The notes: generated by a model not told the origin, from the letters alone. A stretch of 64,000 bases of DNA from Tamarix chinensis (GCA_030549775.1 CM060174.1:18091193-18155192); one strand, 5' to 3'. Counted from the first letter of the stretch, positions 26,055 through 37,625 are shown. Numbers and translations: made by a program.

Positions 26055-26945
26055 TGAGGCCATGTTTTGTGTCACGCCTTGGAGACATCTTAAGGAGAGA
26101 AAGAGGAGGTTTTAGGGCATCATTAGATCCCTCATTACCGAGATTTAGCTTCATGTAATTTGTTGTTCCATTAGTTTTGATTTTTTCTAGAGATATAAGT
26201 GTGTAATTCGTGTACGACTGACTCGAAACGTTGTTCTCTTCCAAATTATGGTTAATTTAATCTAATTATTCTTCTTAGTATCTTTGTATTGTTATTATTA
26301 TTATCATGCTATTTATTCGTTAATTTCATTTGAAGATATGAGTGAGTAATCACCTTTCTAGGATTGAACTAGCTATTATTTTATTGATCAATATGATGAA
26401 TTGAAGTATTATGTCGTATGTTTGATTCATTTATACTGTTGTATATGCTAAATTTAATTATTATAAAGTGGATTTGATGAAATCTAACCTCTTTAGATGT
26501 CATCTGCAGCTAAAAGGCTGAGACTATTATTGGAAATTAGCATATGTACGAGAATTGAAGCAATCACGAAAGTAGATATGTAATTCTTAGGGACTTTAGA
26601 ATTGGTGATGCTTATTAGTTAATTTTTGATTCACGAAAATAGTCAGGAAATTAGATTAAATCCATTCTTAGACCTAAAAAGAGGCTAATGAATATAATAA
26701 GACCAATTGTCCATAGTTTGTGAATTAATCTATGACATATATGTTGTTTAATTATTGATTATTAATTTAGAGACTGAAGTTTGATCCTACATACCACTCT
26801 TTCTATATGATATGATACGCCCAATTTATATAGATTTAGATAGTTAAAATAGTAAAGAGGCGTACTCAATTATAAAGTCTCTATGGGATATGACCTTGAA
26901 ATGCTATAACGAATCTATGTGTTAGTGGAAATAGCACAATAAGTT
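26055..26945 (+). repeat. Element C 5' LTR
   Basis: From CTTAAGGAGAGAAAG at about 26,089 it aligns with 36,875 onward. Shared landmarks are GTTTTAGGGCATCATTA, CATTAGTTTT, AAGTGTGTAATTCGT, ATGGTTAATTTA, TATCATGCTATTTATT, GAAGATATGAGTGAGTAATC, GATCAATATGATGAATTGAA and AAAGTGGATTTGATGAAATC. The upstream part present in the 3' copy (36,440-36,850) is not seen here. The LTR ends where the leader starts. Confidence 0.8.
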
Positions 26946-26975
26946 TTTAGTGTTGTTGCCAGGGACTTCAGCTAG
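26945..26975 (+). promoter_or_regulatory. Element C leader (primer-binding-site region)
   Basis: TTTTTAGTGTTGTTGCCAGG followed by GACTTCAGCTAG. This is a decayed form of the TTTGGCGCCGTTGCCGGGGA sequence typical just after the 5' LTR of Athila/Tat elements. It marks the LTR end and the start of the internal region. Confidence 0.65.
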
Positions 26976-27059
26976 TTGATATTCTATACTTTATTATTTA
27001 GCTAGACTAAATCCTTTAATTTCCCTGTATTCTTTATCTTCTCTAGTTTATTGTTTCTT

Positions 27060-28480
27060 GTCTGCACTTTCAGGAACCTTTTATACAATGATCCCTTCGA
27101 CTTGGGCCCCTAGTTGAGCAAGACCCTGAGATCGAACGAACGTTGACTGAATTGTGGAGGTGAATAAGTGAGAAAAAAGCAAGCATGAGTTCAGAGACCA
27201 TAGCTAAGACTGATGGAGAAGAGGAACAACATCACTCTCTTACAAAGTTCGCATCCCCAAATGCATATGTGACTCAATCGAGCATCTGGAAGCCAAACGT
27301 AGTTACCAACAATTTGGAGCTAAAACCTACATTGCTCAATATGGTTAAGCAAAATCAATTCAGTTGTAGCCCAACAGAGGACCATAACTTACACATTTTG
27401 ATTTTTCTCAAGTATTGCAACACCTTGAAGATGAACGGAGTGTTGAATGACACAATCAAGCTTCAGTTATTTCTATTCTCATTGTAGGATATAGCAAAGG
27501 CCTAGTTGCAATCATTTCCCACTGGGTCCATTACCACTTGGGATCAACTTTCTCGAGCTTTCCCCAAAAAATACTTTCCCCCATGTAAAACAATTCAATT
27601 GATAAACCTTAGAACAAGATTCATTTAAAAGGATGGTGAATCACTCTATGATGCATGGGAGCACCACAAAGACATGTTGCGAATGTGACCACATCATGGG
27701 TTAGAAGAATGGTTAGTGGTCAACACGTTTTATAATGTCCTACATTACAACACTAGTTTGACTTTGGATGCAGTAGTAGGAGGCACTCTCATGAACAAAT
27801 GCATACTAATGGCTAAGCAATTAATTAAAGATATGGCTCAGAATCATTACTAATGATTAGGTGAGATCTCTTCAACCAAGAAGGGCGGTAGGTATGACGT
27901 TCATACTTTGGATCACCTTTCTTTCGGGTTGATGCATTATTTCAGAAACTTGAAAAATTAAGTGTTAACGCATTAACCACCTCTCCTGCTATTTGTGATA
28001 TTTGTGGCATTATAGGACACTCATCTATTGAATGTCAGTTAGTTACTCCTCTACCCACTAAAGCAACTCTAGCGGACCATGTTAATTATGTGAATAACTT
28101 CAACATAAAGGGAGATCCATTTGTCCCCATCTATAACCCATGATGGCGAAGTCATCCGAATTTATCCTATAAGAACCCATTGTAGAATCCCAACCCTCAA
28201 TCAAACTTTAGGCCCCCAGGTTTCCAAAACCTTAGACCACCATTTGCTACTCATCTAAAGTCAACTCTTGAGTTCATGACGGAGAACTTCATAGCCTCTC
28301 AAAACAAAAAAACCTAGGATTTGAAGAATTTGGTCAAAAGATTAAGCTCTAAGGTTGAATCCTAAGCAACTTATAATAAGATGCTAGAAAATCAAATCAT
28401 CCAAGTAGCCTAACAGTTGGGATCTTCCTCTCGACCCACTAAAATGCTTCCTAGGCAACCGGAGACAGATCCTAAAGGTT
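27060..28480 (+). pseudogene. Element C gag remnant
   Basis: Reading plus-strand frames: the ORF 27,185-27,486 contains, in a shifted frame, the start of gag, and in its own frame LELKPTLLNMVKQNQFSCSP and TEDHNLHILIFLKYCNTLKM (usual FELKPALLQMVQ.NQFGG.PTEDPNLHL..FLE.CDTLK). Then VDQFPTGSITTWDQLSRAFP..YFPP, KDGESLYDAWEHHKDMLRM.PHHGLEEWL, TFYNVLHYNTSLTLDAVVGGTLMNKC and MAQNHY can be followed with breaks. A zinc knuckle CDICGIIGHSSIEC (CX2CX4HX4C) is intact at 27,994-28,035. A Pro/Asn-rich tail runs to about 28,480. In-frame stops show it is dead. Confidence 0.88.
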
Positions 28481-28779
28481 TTGTTAATTCTATAACCCTT
28501 CAAAGTAGGGAGGATTTAGAGGGCCCTATTTTAAGAAAAAATAGAAGATGAAAGTAGAGGAGTCAAAGAGAAAGTGGAAACAAATAGAGAAGCCGTGCAT
28601 ATTGAGAATGAGACCACTTTAGGGAAAGATAATGAGGTAGAAAAGTTATCTCCTCCACCACAATATAAACCTCTCCTACCTTTCCCTCAACGATAAGCAA
28701 AAGTGAGATAAGAAAAATAGTTTGGAAGGTTTGTTGAAATTTAAAAAAAAAATTACAAATCAAAATTCCATTTGTGGAA

Positions 28780-29430
28780 GACATATCACAAATGTCTGCT
28801 TATGCTAAATTTATAAAAGATATTATTTCTAATAAAAGATAGTTAGAAGAGTATGAAACGGTATCCCTAATGTAGGAATGTAGTGATATTTTTCAAAGCA
28901 AGCTTCCACCTAAGCTCAAAGACCCCAAACCATTAGCTATTCTCTAAACTATCAGTGACATGTCCATTAATAGTGCACTTTGTGATCTTGGAGCTAGTGT
29001 TAGTGTAATGCCTCTTTCTATTTGTAAGAAGCTACAGATGGTAGATTTGAAGCCTACCACCATCTACCTCCAATTAGCAGATCGGTCGGTAAAACATCTA
29101 GTAGGTATATTAAAAGATGTGCCTATCTAGGTCAGTAAATTTTATGTTTCGGTTAATTTTTTCATTTCAGAAATAGAGGAAGACGCACAAATCACCGTCA
29201 TTTTAGGAAGACCTTTCTTGGCTACTACAGGAGCAGTTATAAATGTGAAGAATGGAAAACTCTCCCTGAATATTGGGGAAGAGAAAGTAAATTTCAATTT
29301 ACCTTCTATAGTACAATTCCCATTAATTGAGTATACTTGTTGCAGGATTGATACGGTAGATAGGATGATTCAAGAAGATCTTGCTGATTTGATCTCAGAT
29401 GATCCATTAGAGAAATTTTTAGTGACAGAT
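28780..29430 (+). pseudogene. Element C aspartic protease
   Basis: The plus strand reads PFVEDISQMSAYAKF-like sequence at about 28,765-28,815, then LPPKLKDP, then MSINSALCDLGASVSVMPLS with the active site Asp-Leu-Gly-Ala-Ser at 28,984-28,998. Next come YLQLADRSVKHLVGILKDVPI, one stop, VNFFISEIEEDAQITVILGR, PFLATTGAVINVKNGKLSLN. The ORF at 29,218-29,520 covers the end and the linker. Catalytic Asp and the ILGRPF flap-side motif are preserved. One in-frame stop near 29,130. It would have matured the Gag-Pol protein. Confidence 0.9.
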
Positions 29431-29439
29431 GGAGTAATC

Positions 29440-30705
29440 TATGATGGTGATGAAGAAGCAGCTGCCTATGCTTGGAGAAAACCATGCATATGCAAAACAA
29501 CCAGGTGTAGTGACCCCAATTGAAAGAGAATTGCATGACTCATCATGTGTAGAAAAAGCTATACCTAAGGTAGAGACAAAACCTCTCCCTTCCTCTCTTA
29601 GGTATGAATTTATGGACTCCAATGGTGAATATCTTGTCATTGTAAATGCTAGCCTGAATAATGAAGAAGTTGAAAAATTACTTAAAGTCCTTAGGCTGCA
29701 CAAAGATGCCATAGGTTATTCCATTGAAGACATAAAATGCATAAATCCTTCATTTTCCATGTGTCGTATTTTACTAGAAGGACATAAAACATCCATTAAG
29801 CATCAAAGACTATTGAACCCAAACATAAGGGAGGTCATAGAAAAGGAAGTGCTTAAGCTACTAGATGCAGGATTCATTTACCCTATCTCAGATAGTGAGT
29901 GGGTAAGCCTAGTTTAGGTTGTTCCTAAGAAAGAGGGCATGACTGTCATAAGAAATGAGCAAAACAAACTAATCCCTACAAGAATGGTCATCGGGCAGCA
30001 TATGTGTATTGACTATAGAAAGTTAAATAAATCCACTTCAAAGGATCACTTCCCCCTTCCTTTTATCGATTAGATGCTGGAAAGGCTAGCTAGGCATTCT
30101 TATTTCTATTATCTACATGGATATTTAGGATTCTTTCAAATCCTTATCCACCCTAGTGATCAAGAAAAAACAACATTTACATGCCCATATGGTACTTTTT
30201 CTTATAGGAGAATGCCATTTGGTTTATGTAATGTCCTATACACTTTTCAATGTTGTATGATGTCCATATTCTCAAACTTTATTGAAAAATATTATGGAAG
30301 TGTTTATGGAAGACTTCTCTATTTATGGCACCACCTTTGATGATTGCCTTAATAATCTTACTAAGGTCTTAAAAAGATGTAAAGAGGTGAACCTTGCACT
30401 TAACTGGGAAAATTGCCATCTTATGGTACAAGAAGGCACTGTTCTTGGTTACTTAATCTCCAATAGGGGGATTGAATTTGATAAGGCAAAAATTAACATA
30501 ATTGTTAAAATGCCTCCCCAACCAATGTCAAAGTGTCAGGAGTTTTCTAGGCCATGCTGGATTCTATAGGTGGTTTATAAAAGATTTCATGAAAATTACT
30601 AAGCCTCTAACCCACCTCCTCATTATGGATAACCCTTTTACATTTAATCAATATTTTTTGAATGCTTTTAGTAGGTTAAAGGAAGCATTACCACTGCACT
30701 AATAA
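29440..30705 (+). pseudogene. Element C reverse transcriptase
   Basis: The open frame 29,441-29,914 covers the RT N-terminal region: LRLHKDAIGYSIEDIKCINP, CRILLEGHKTSIKHQRLLNP, VIEKEVLKLLDAGFIYPISD. After a stop: VVPKKEGMTVIRNEQN, RMVIG, MCIDYRKLNKSTSKDHFPLP (about 30,000-30,060), then YGTFSYRRMPFGLCN (about 30,190-30,235) in the frame 30,074-30,337. A frameshift leads to the frame at 30,282 with the active-site box VFMEDFSIYG at 30,300-30,329 (family consensus FMDDFSVYG, so the first Asp is Glu). Then VNLALNWENCHLMVQEGTVL, and after a second frameshift SFLGHAGFYRWFIKDFMKIT. Two frameshifts and at least one stop; the Asp-to-Glu change may itself be damaging. Confidence 0.92.
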
Positions 30706-31095
30706 TGAGACCCCCCGATTAGAGCCTTCTTTTCGGGGTAATGTGTGATACCAGTGGCTATGCTATTGAGGCTGTTCTTGGACATAGGAAAGATGGGAAG
30801 GTGTATGTCATATACTATGCCAGCAAGACTTTGGATGATGTATAAATGAACTACTCCACAATAAAAAAGGAACTCCAAGATGTGGTGTTCTCCTTAGATA
30901 AATTTAGGACTTACTTTGTTGGATCAAGAGTCATTATGTTCATTGATCATGCGGCTCTTAGGCATCTCTTGGCAAAAAAGGATGCGAAAAAAAGATTGAT
31001 TAGATGGATCATCCTCTTACAAGAGTTTGACTTGGAGACCAAAGATAAGAAGGGTGCTTAAAATGTAGTAGCGGATCACCTTTCCAGGCCGAGCC
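30700..31095 (+). pseudogene. Element C RNase H
   Basis: RNase H removes template RNA during reverse transcription. The plus strand reads MCDTSGYAIEAVLGHRKDGK with the first catalytic Asp near 30,748, then YYASKTLDD, a stop, then in the frame 30,846-31,058 NYSTIKKELQDVVFSLDKFR with the expected glutamate helix, RTYFVGSRVIMFIDHAALRH with the third acidic residue, and RWIILLQEFDLETKDKKGA. The connection to the integrase reads VVADHLSRPS. It has one stop and is otherwise well kept. Confidence 0.9.
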
Positions 31096-31099
31096 AAAA

Positions 31100-32405
31100 G
31101 ATATATGAACAAGAAAGGAATGAATTTTCGATTGATGATTCATTCCTTGATCAAAATCACATTACCGTTGAGAGGCTTCAAGCCCCGAGATTCATGGATT
31201 TTGTCAATTATATTGTTTACGGGGTGTTACTTGAAGACCTATCTTATCAACAACGTAAGAAATTTCTTTCCAATGTCAAACATTATTTCTGGGATGATCC
31301 TTGTCTTTACAAGCATTGTGTGATTGAAGTTTTTTAATGATGCATTCCGAAAGATAAAATTTTGGATATCATTACCCATTTTCATTCATCACCATATGGA
31401 GGTCATGCTAGCACCCCCAAAACAACTGTAAGGGTACTTCTCATAGGATTTTATTGGCTAACACTCTTTAAAGAGGTGAGGAGTTTTATGCTCACATATG
31501 ATCGCTGCCAAAGAGCCAAGAATATCTTGAGATGAAATGAGATGTCCCTAAATAACATCTTTGAGGTAGAGTTATTCAATGTGTGGGGGAATGATTTCAT
31601 GGGACCTTTTCCTTCATCTCACAACAACAAATATATACTGGTCGTAGTGGATTATGCTTTAAAATGCACAGAGGCATTAGCATCTCTAACGAATGACGTA
31701 AATGTAGTAATTAAACTATTTTAGAAGGTTATTTTCCCTCGTTCTATAACTCTGAGGACTGTGATCAATGATGGGGGATTCCACTTTTCCAACAAGGTCT
31801 TAAGCAAGCTCTTGAGGAAATATGGCATAGCTCACAAAATGGCCACACCATATTATCCTCAAATAGGTGGTCTAGTGGAGATCACAAATAGAGAAATAAA
31901 AGGGATTCTGGAAAAGACTTTATCTAAGTCAAGGAAAGATTGTTCTTCCCGACTAGATGATGTTCTTTAGGCTTATCGGATAGCTTATAAGACCCCAATT
32001 GGCATAACACCATTCCGTTGGTATACAAAAATCATTTTATCTGCTAGTTGAGGTTGAATATAAGGCATATTGAGCCATAAAGACTATTCATCTAGGTTTG
32101 AAGGAAGATGGTGAGTGGAGAATGCTTCAACTCAACAAGGTCGATGAGCTACGACTAGAGGCTTATGAAAATGCCAAAATATATAAGGAAACAAAGAAGA
32201 GGTGGCATAACAAATGTATTCTCCAAAAAGAATTTAAGGAGGGAGAGACACTACTCCTATTCAAATCTCGTCTAATGATTTTTCCTGGAAAGGTATGCTC
32301 AAGGTGGTTGGGTCCATTCCAAGTGCATAAGGTTTATAATTTTGGGGTAGTTAAGTTTGGAGTGAATCTACAAGAGGCTTTAAAGTCAATGGGCAATGTT
32401 TAAAA
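31100..32405 (+). pseudogene. Element C integrase
   Basis: N-terminal zinc domain at about 31,370-31,515: FHSSPYGGHAS.PKTT and YDRCQRAKNIL; the two His and the last Cys are visible, while the first Cys of the CxxC pair is Tyr-Asp-Arg-Cys context and seems lost. Catalytic core: [14 protein letters not shown] (first Asp), RTVINDGGFHF near 31,755-31,780 (second Asp), GLVEITNREIKGILEKTL (the Glu) near 31,870-31,925. So the DDE residues remain although stops occur near 31,722 and 31,968. C-terminal part in the frame 32,098-32,400: [56 protein letters not shown]. Non-functional because of the breaks. Confidence 0.92.
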
Positions 32406-32560
32406 CATTATGTTGCCAGATCTCCAATTGAGAAGTTGGGCTCCATCACCCTTTAAGAGATGCCATCGGTTTAAAGACCATAGAAGTCGAGCAAATGACC
32501 CTAAACGATTGCTTTATGGGAGGCAATCCATGCTTTATATTTTCCTTTGTTATGTTTCTT
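32405..32560 (+). other. Element C conserved post-pol motif
   Basis: Directly after the integrase, AAATGACCCTAAACGATTG and CTTTATGGGAGGCAATCCAT (about 32,493-32,530) match the conserved non-coding motif that ends pol in plant Athila/Tat elements (form: ACRTTAAACAAGCGCT...GGGAGGCAACCC). Its function is not established. The T-rich run and CTCTCTC run after it end at about 32,615. Confidence 0.65.
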
Positions 32561-33790
32561 TTTTTTTGTGTGTGTTTTCCTCCTTTTCTTTTGTTTCCTT
32601 TTTCTCTCTCTTTGTTGCAGCATTTTAGCAAGTGTGATTGATTATATAAACTATCCAATAGATAATATGAGGTTATAAAGCATTACTTGAAAAAAATAAG
32701 CAAGAAAAATGAAGAATACAAGGTTGCATGACCGAATGGCCTACTGCACGACTGTGCATAATCCTATCACTGGAAAATGCAATAAAAAGCTGAAAGCAAA
32801 AAATTTGTACGGTTTGGTCGTGTCAGTTCGTAAATTATCAGGGCAAGACCAAAATCTTTGCACCATCCACCTATGCACAACCTGCACATCCACACACCTC
32901 TATTTCCTCCTAAGCATGGCCTACTATTGAAAATAGCACACGTCTATGTGCACCTGGTATGCACATAAATATCGCACACACATGACCCCTATTTTCCTTC
33001 TGTGACCATCACACTACTCCCTTTTCAAACACTAGAACCTCCCTAACCTCTCTCACCTCCTATTTTCTCCCAGATCTACGCTATAACACCACCATTTCCA
33101 CTACTTCCACCTCCACCACTTGCGCATGACAAACTGCACTATTGCACCACCAGGTAGTGAGCCTCTACACACTATGTTCTCATTCCTCTCACCTGTGTAG
33201 ACTTTTGCACCCCCAAACCTCTTCACACCACCATTTCAACAACCATTTAACTAGCACTACCTCCCCTCCCAACACCATTTCCACCACCTCACAACCCCTA
33301 TATCTATACATTCACCACCTCTACAAAAAATCAACCACCATACCCCTATTCCAACCATGCACCCACCATACCCTGCACATTCTGCCTGTGCACTCCCGCA
33401 CAACCTACCAGTGTACCACCATACACCACTCCTCCCTCTCATTTTTTCTGCACGGGCTGCACACACTGGTGTCTCTCATGGTTTGCTTTTTTATTTACTA
33501 CTTGCATTCATTATAATTTTAGTTCTTCTATAATTCTTACTATAATTACATTGTATATCTTCTAATCTCAATTATGATATTTGGTATGCCCTATCTACTC
33601 TATAACACTTGGTTGTTGTAGATAGATAGAAACAATGGCCCCGAAGAAATGATCAAAATTGAACCAAGAGGAAGGTGATTCCTTATAACCGTAGCCACAC
33701 CAATCTAAAAGTGGAGGTAAGGATGCAAATACATAACCCTCTAATCCTTTCACTAATATATTTACCAACACCAATGATAAGGAAATTTAT
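32560..33790 (+). other. Element C spacer between pol and the downstream ORF
   Basis: Roughly 1.2 kb without a convincing gene. Up to 32,990 it has several TGCACG/GTGCA-type words. From about 33,000 to 33,470 it becomes rich in CCACC/CACCA, which creates a His/Thr/Ser-rich open frame at 33,142-33,513 that I take as a composition artefact. In Athila elements a long untranslated stretch precedes the third ORF, so the location fits. Confidence 0.5.
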
Positions 33791-33794
33791 GAGG

Positions 33795-34906
33795 GGCTAA
33801 TGTCTCGAAATATTACCCCAAATCGATTCGTCAATTGGGATTGCCTCAAGGCATTAGGGCTTAAATGGGATGTTGTGTATTTGCTCTCTCATGGTGGTCT
33901 ATACCGTTTCTTTTTGCATGCATTTCCCACGAGTAAGGGACTCACTCTTGAGTTCCTTACTTCATTCTTTTTTTGTTGTACCACGAGACTCGAAAAATGT
34001 CTCTCTCTAAGTTTTTGTCCTTGCTCTTTCTGCCCTCTTTTAGTTGGTGACTTTTCAAGGGCTGAAAAATATGGGATCCTCCAGAATTCTGGAGAGAAAT
34101 CACTTTGCCAAAGAGGGGTTTTCCTCCTAAGCCATTAGCGAACATCACACAAAGACCACGCTCATTTATAATCTGGCTCTATGTTATGTCCAACTGCTTT
34201 TGGCCTGCTCAACTTTTTATTGTGGGGAAAGCCAAGGTAATATATGCAAGTTAGAGCTTTTTGCTCTGCGTTGTATGCTCCGAGATGATGCCCTCGATGT
34301 AGGGTTTTATCTTTTTGATCATCTTAGTATGATGAGCACCAACCTCATCGGTGATACCATCGTGGGTGGTATCAAAACGTACATGGCCACTAGGCTAGGT
34401 CATTGTTTGGATGAAATTCCTATGGATTTTCCACCGACCTACCTCAGGTCAACGACCTACATAAATATGAAGTTAACTGAACAAGATCGGCTTCATTATA
34501 GATTATATTATAACTTGGAGGTGTGGTACCGTTACCCAACACACATTTCACTACTCTTATTGGGAACGACCACACCAACTAGGTACCTTCTCCTGATATC
34601 CCACGCTCAGGTCAAATGATTCCCCCTCTCTTAGATGATCACCCTGATATCCTAGAAGAAGAGCATCCCTTACCTCTACTTTCTCTCCCAATGCCTGCTT
34701 TTATTAGCACTAATTCTGACCCTTCTTCCTCCAACACCTCTTGGGATGCCCACTTCCAACATATCAATGACCGATTTGATATGTTGGATACTCAAGTTGC
34801 TAGTCTCAGGGAAGCTGTTGCTCCCATATATCAAATGAACACCATGATACATCAAATGTATCAGTGGCATTCGGATCACGACTATTCTCCTCCACCACCA
34901 CCCTAG
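33795..34906 (+). pseudogene. Element C downstream ORF, ATHILA ORF-like
   Basis: Three consecutive open frames (33,800-34,135; 34,200-34,616; 34,616-34,903) look like one ORF broken by frameshifts. The first reads SRNITPNRFVNWDCLKALGL, LLSHGGLYRFFLHAFPTSKG and LTLEFLTSFFF, the pattern of the plant ATHILA ORF family (RF.D...L..LG..DDV..LL...GL......YP.LT.EFL). The second has LCYVQLLLACSTFYCGES-like context and ELFALRCMLRDDALDVGFYL, GDTIVGGIKTYMATRLGH. The third has an acidic/Pro-rich start, a coiled-coil-like stretch FQHINDRFDMLDTQVASLRE and a Pro-rich end. Its place after pol is where Athila elements keep an extra ORF, sometimes called envelope-like. No signal peptide or clear membrane segment is visible and the function is unknown. 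Confidence 0.68.
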
Positions 34907-36440
34907 TGATCATGTTTGCACTCCTCTTGTTCCCCCTTCCACATTGTGGATAATGTGGCATTTAAGCATGGGGGAGTCATTTCTTCTACTTTCTGTTGCT
35001 TGTTTTGTTGCTTCTTGTTTTCTTATTTTTCCTTTTCTTTCATTTTTTGCATTTTGTTGCTTGTGTTGCTGCCTTTTATTTTCTTATTTTTCTTGCTCTT
35101 TCTTTTTCTGCCTTGTGTTTTTGTTTTGCAAAATAATTGCCTATGATGATGGAATGATAGAATCTTCTACATAACCTGATCATACACTAGCAAAACACAT
35201 AAAATTGTGAGCTATTATAAATGATATATTGAAAATTTCCTATTGCGCAAACTCCTTCTGAAACTAATTATTATTATAACACTCTAACAGTTTATCCTCA
35301 TAGGCTTTGAGCTTTCAAGATTTTCCACCTTTTATGCAATCTTACTTTTTCTACCTGTGTGTTCTCTCCTCTAATATGAGAAACTAGAACTTTCATATTC
35401 TCTCCTCAAAACTGCATAAGACTTAAGCAGGCATTAGTGTGATGGAGGTATGTGTTTTCTTTGATAGCTACATTCGCTATAAGCCACCAAAAACATTAGT
35501 TTTTCTTTTCTTCAACCTCTTTAAGCCTAAGGATTTTCCTTCATTTACCTACCCACTAGATATAATCTCATGTAACTACCAAACCTTAGTCCAAAAACTA
35601 GGGAGCAATAGCTAATGGATTCAATTATGGTAGATAAGGAAAAAAGACACGCATGGGGGTTTTCGTAAAAAAAAAAATTGTATATATATATTTTTTATAT
35701 CTTCTTCATCTTTTTCTTCTTATTCCTATAAAAAAAAGAGAGACCAAAAAGGGGAGCCATGGTGTGTAATTAAGAGTGGTTAGAGAATTTCTAATTCCGA
35801 TATGGATATGTAGTTACCGCTCTTTTAGTTTTAGGACCCATAGCTACAATCCCAGATCTATCCTACCTCTCACCTTAGCCTCGCTACAACCCTTTTAAGA
35901 CTTCTGAATTTTTATAATGCGTAACGTCTTTAAGCAATGAAAAAGAAGAGTTTATGCAAGAATATGGTTGATCATAATTAGATAGGAGAGTATTGAGTGA
36001 CATTATTATCCCTACAAACACACATGAGAGCATAGTCTACGTCCTTTTTTAACCTCTTTTTTATCGGGATGGCATTTACACGACCTTAAGCCACCTTAGA
36101 GTGTCATGATAATTCTAGTTTGTGCATCCCCTCTAAAGGTTAGTCTCGCTTTATTTTCTCTACTACTATTACTACTTGTAGTATGGGTCGAACTAGACAT
36201 TGTATGCCCTATTTATGTCATTCATCCTATCATTTGAGGCTTTATATCATTCCGCTCTTTCTGTTGTTCTTTCTATGTTTGTGTATTTTCTTGGGGACAA
36301 GAAAAGAATAGGCATGGGAAGTTAATAAAGTGAATATTTACCATAATTTTACCTCTCTTTACCTTCACTTTGGGACTTCATTTAATCTCTTTTACATATT
36401 TTTCTATGGTTCTAGTCTATTATTTGTAGTACTGCTTTCT
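34907..36440 (+). other. Element C 3' untranslated region with purine-rich stretches
   Basis: No gene. TTAAGCATGGGGGAGTCATT at about 34,961-34,980 and GGGGACAAGAAAAGAATAGG at about 36,293-36,312 resemble the purine-rich, G-run sequences of Athila 3' regions; the second, near the 3' LTR, is the better polypurine-tract candidate. The T-rich stretch 34,985-35,130 produces hydrophobic frames in two phases, which I regard as artefacts of composition. Confidence 0.5.
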
Positions 36441-36879
36441 TAAGTTTTATATTGTAGGAATTCCAACAAAAACACCAAATCCAAGAAAGAATTACTTTTT
36501 TATTAAGAAAAGGACCTAGCATGGATTTAGAGGAGATTACATCAACCCAACATATTTATGGAAGTGTATTGAACCTAAGAGAGCCAAAGATGTGACAAAA
36601 AAACCTTAAGAAGCATGAAAAGGGAACTGCACACCTAGGTGCATAGTTGTGCAACACTCCCCTATTAATATCAAAGAAAATGGAACCACACGGCTAGGCA
36701 GTGCATGGATAGTATGGTCATGCAAGATTTGAAATTCCAAAAAGTTGAGAGCTGAGAACCTGTACAGCCAGGCCATGCAAAGGCTGCACGACCGAGCAGC
36801 GATATTCATCCCCATGATTTACGTGCACGACATGGCCGACGTGATAGAATTTCTCATAGCATACCTTACGGACTTCTTA

Positions 36880-36932
<53 letters not shown>

Positions 36933-37625
36933 TTTAGGGCATCATTAAAGCCCTCATTACCTAGCTTTAGCTTCATATAATTTGTTATTCCATTAGTTTT
37001 TATTTTTCTAGAGATACAAGTGTGTAATTCGTATACGATCGACTCAAAATCAATTGTTCTTTTCTAGATTATGGTTAATTTAGTCTAGTTCTTCTTCTTC
37101 TTCGTATATTTGTATTCTTATTATGATTATCATGCTATTTATTTCGTTAATTTCTTTGAAGATATGAGTGAGTAATCTCCTTTCTAGGATTGAACTAGGT
37201 ACTATTTTAGTGATCAATATGATGAATTGAAGTATTATGTTGTATGTTTGGTTCATTTATACTATTGTATATGCTAGATTTAATTGCTGTAAAGTGGATT
37301 TGATGAAATCCAACCTCTTCAGATATAATCTAAAACTAAAAGGCTAAGATTATCATAAAAAATTAGCATATGTATGGGAATTTAAGCAATCACGAAAGTA
37401 GATGTTTAATTCTTAAAGACTTTAGAATTGCTGCTGCTTAATGGGTGAAGTTTAATTTGTGAGTCATGAAAGTAGTCAGCAAGTTAGATTACATACGTTA
37501 TTAGACCTTGAAAGAGGCTAATAAATAAAATAAGACCAATTTCCCATAGTTAGCAAATTAATCTACGACATATATGGTGTTTCGTTATTGATTATTAATT
37601 TGGAGCTGAAGTTCGATCCTAGATT
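36440..37625 (+). repeat. Element C 3' LTR (3' end truncated)
   Basis: From 36,875 it aligns with the 5' LTR at 26,089; the match ends at about 37,623 in a GAAGTTCGATCCTAGAT-like stretch, whereas the 5' copy continues another 150 bases or so. The segment 36,440-36,870 is present only here and includes several TGCACGACC/GGCCATGC words. The start is uncertain (between 36,320 and 36,600). Confidence 0.72.
36882..36930. repeat. (GA)n microsatellite inside the element C 3' LTR
   Basis: A pure GA dinucleotide run of 49 bases. The 5' LTR has an interrupted purine stretch of 16 bases at the same point (26,093-26,108), so the run expanded after insertion. A short open frame across it encodes an Arg-Glu repeat and is not a gene. 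Confidence 0.95.

Larger units (their letters stand above)
26055..37625 (+). mobile_element. Element C: Athila-type Ty3/gypsy retrotransposon, nearly full length but inactive
   Basis: An 11.5-kb element with direct LTR copies (26,060-26,810 and 36,850-37,625), an Athila-type leader, gag, protease, RT, RNase H, integrase, a conserved post-pol motif, a long spacer, an additional ORF of ATHILA type and a purine-rich stretch before the 3' LTR. It is the best preserved element in the window, yet gag, RT and integrase each have stops or frameshifts. The LTRs agree at roughly nine bases in ten by eye (not computed). Its 3' end is cut by the Tekay-like LTR at 37,670. Confidence 0.9.

Noticed and set aside
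33142..33516. 124-codon open frame, His/Thr/Ser-rich
   Set aside because: Arises from a CCACC/CACCA-rich non-coding stretch of element C; the opposite strand also gives an open frame at the same place. No motif.
34916..35174. Hydrophobic Phe/Cys/Leu-rich frames that look like membrane proteins
   Set aside because: T-rich DNA read in two phases gives the same character. It lies in the 3' untranslated region of element C.
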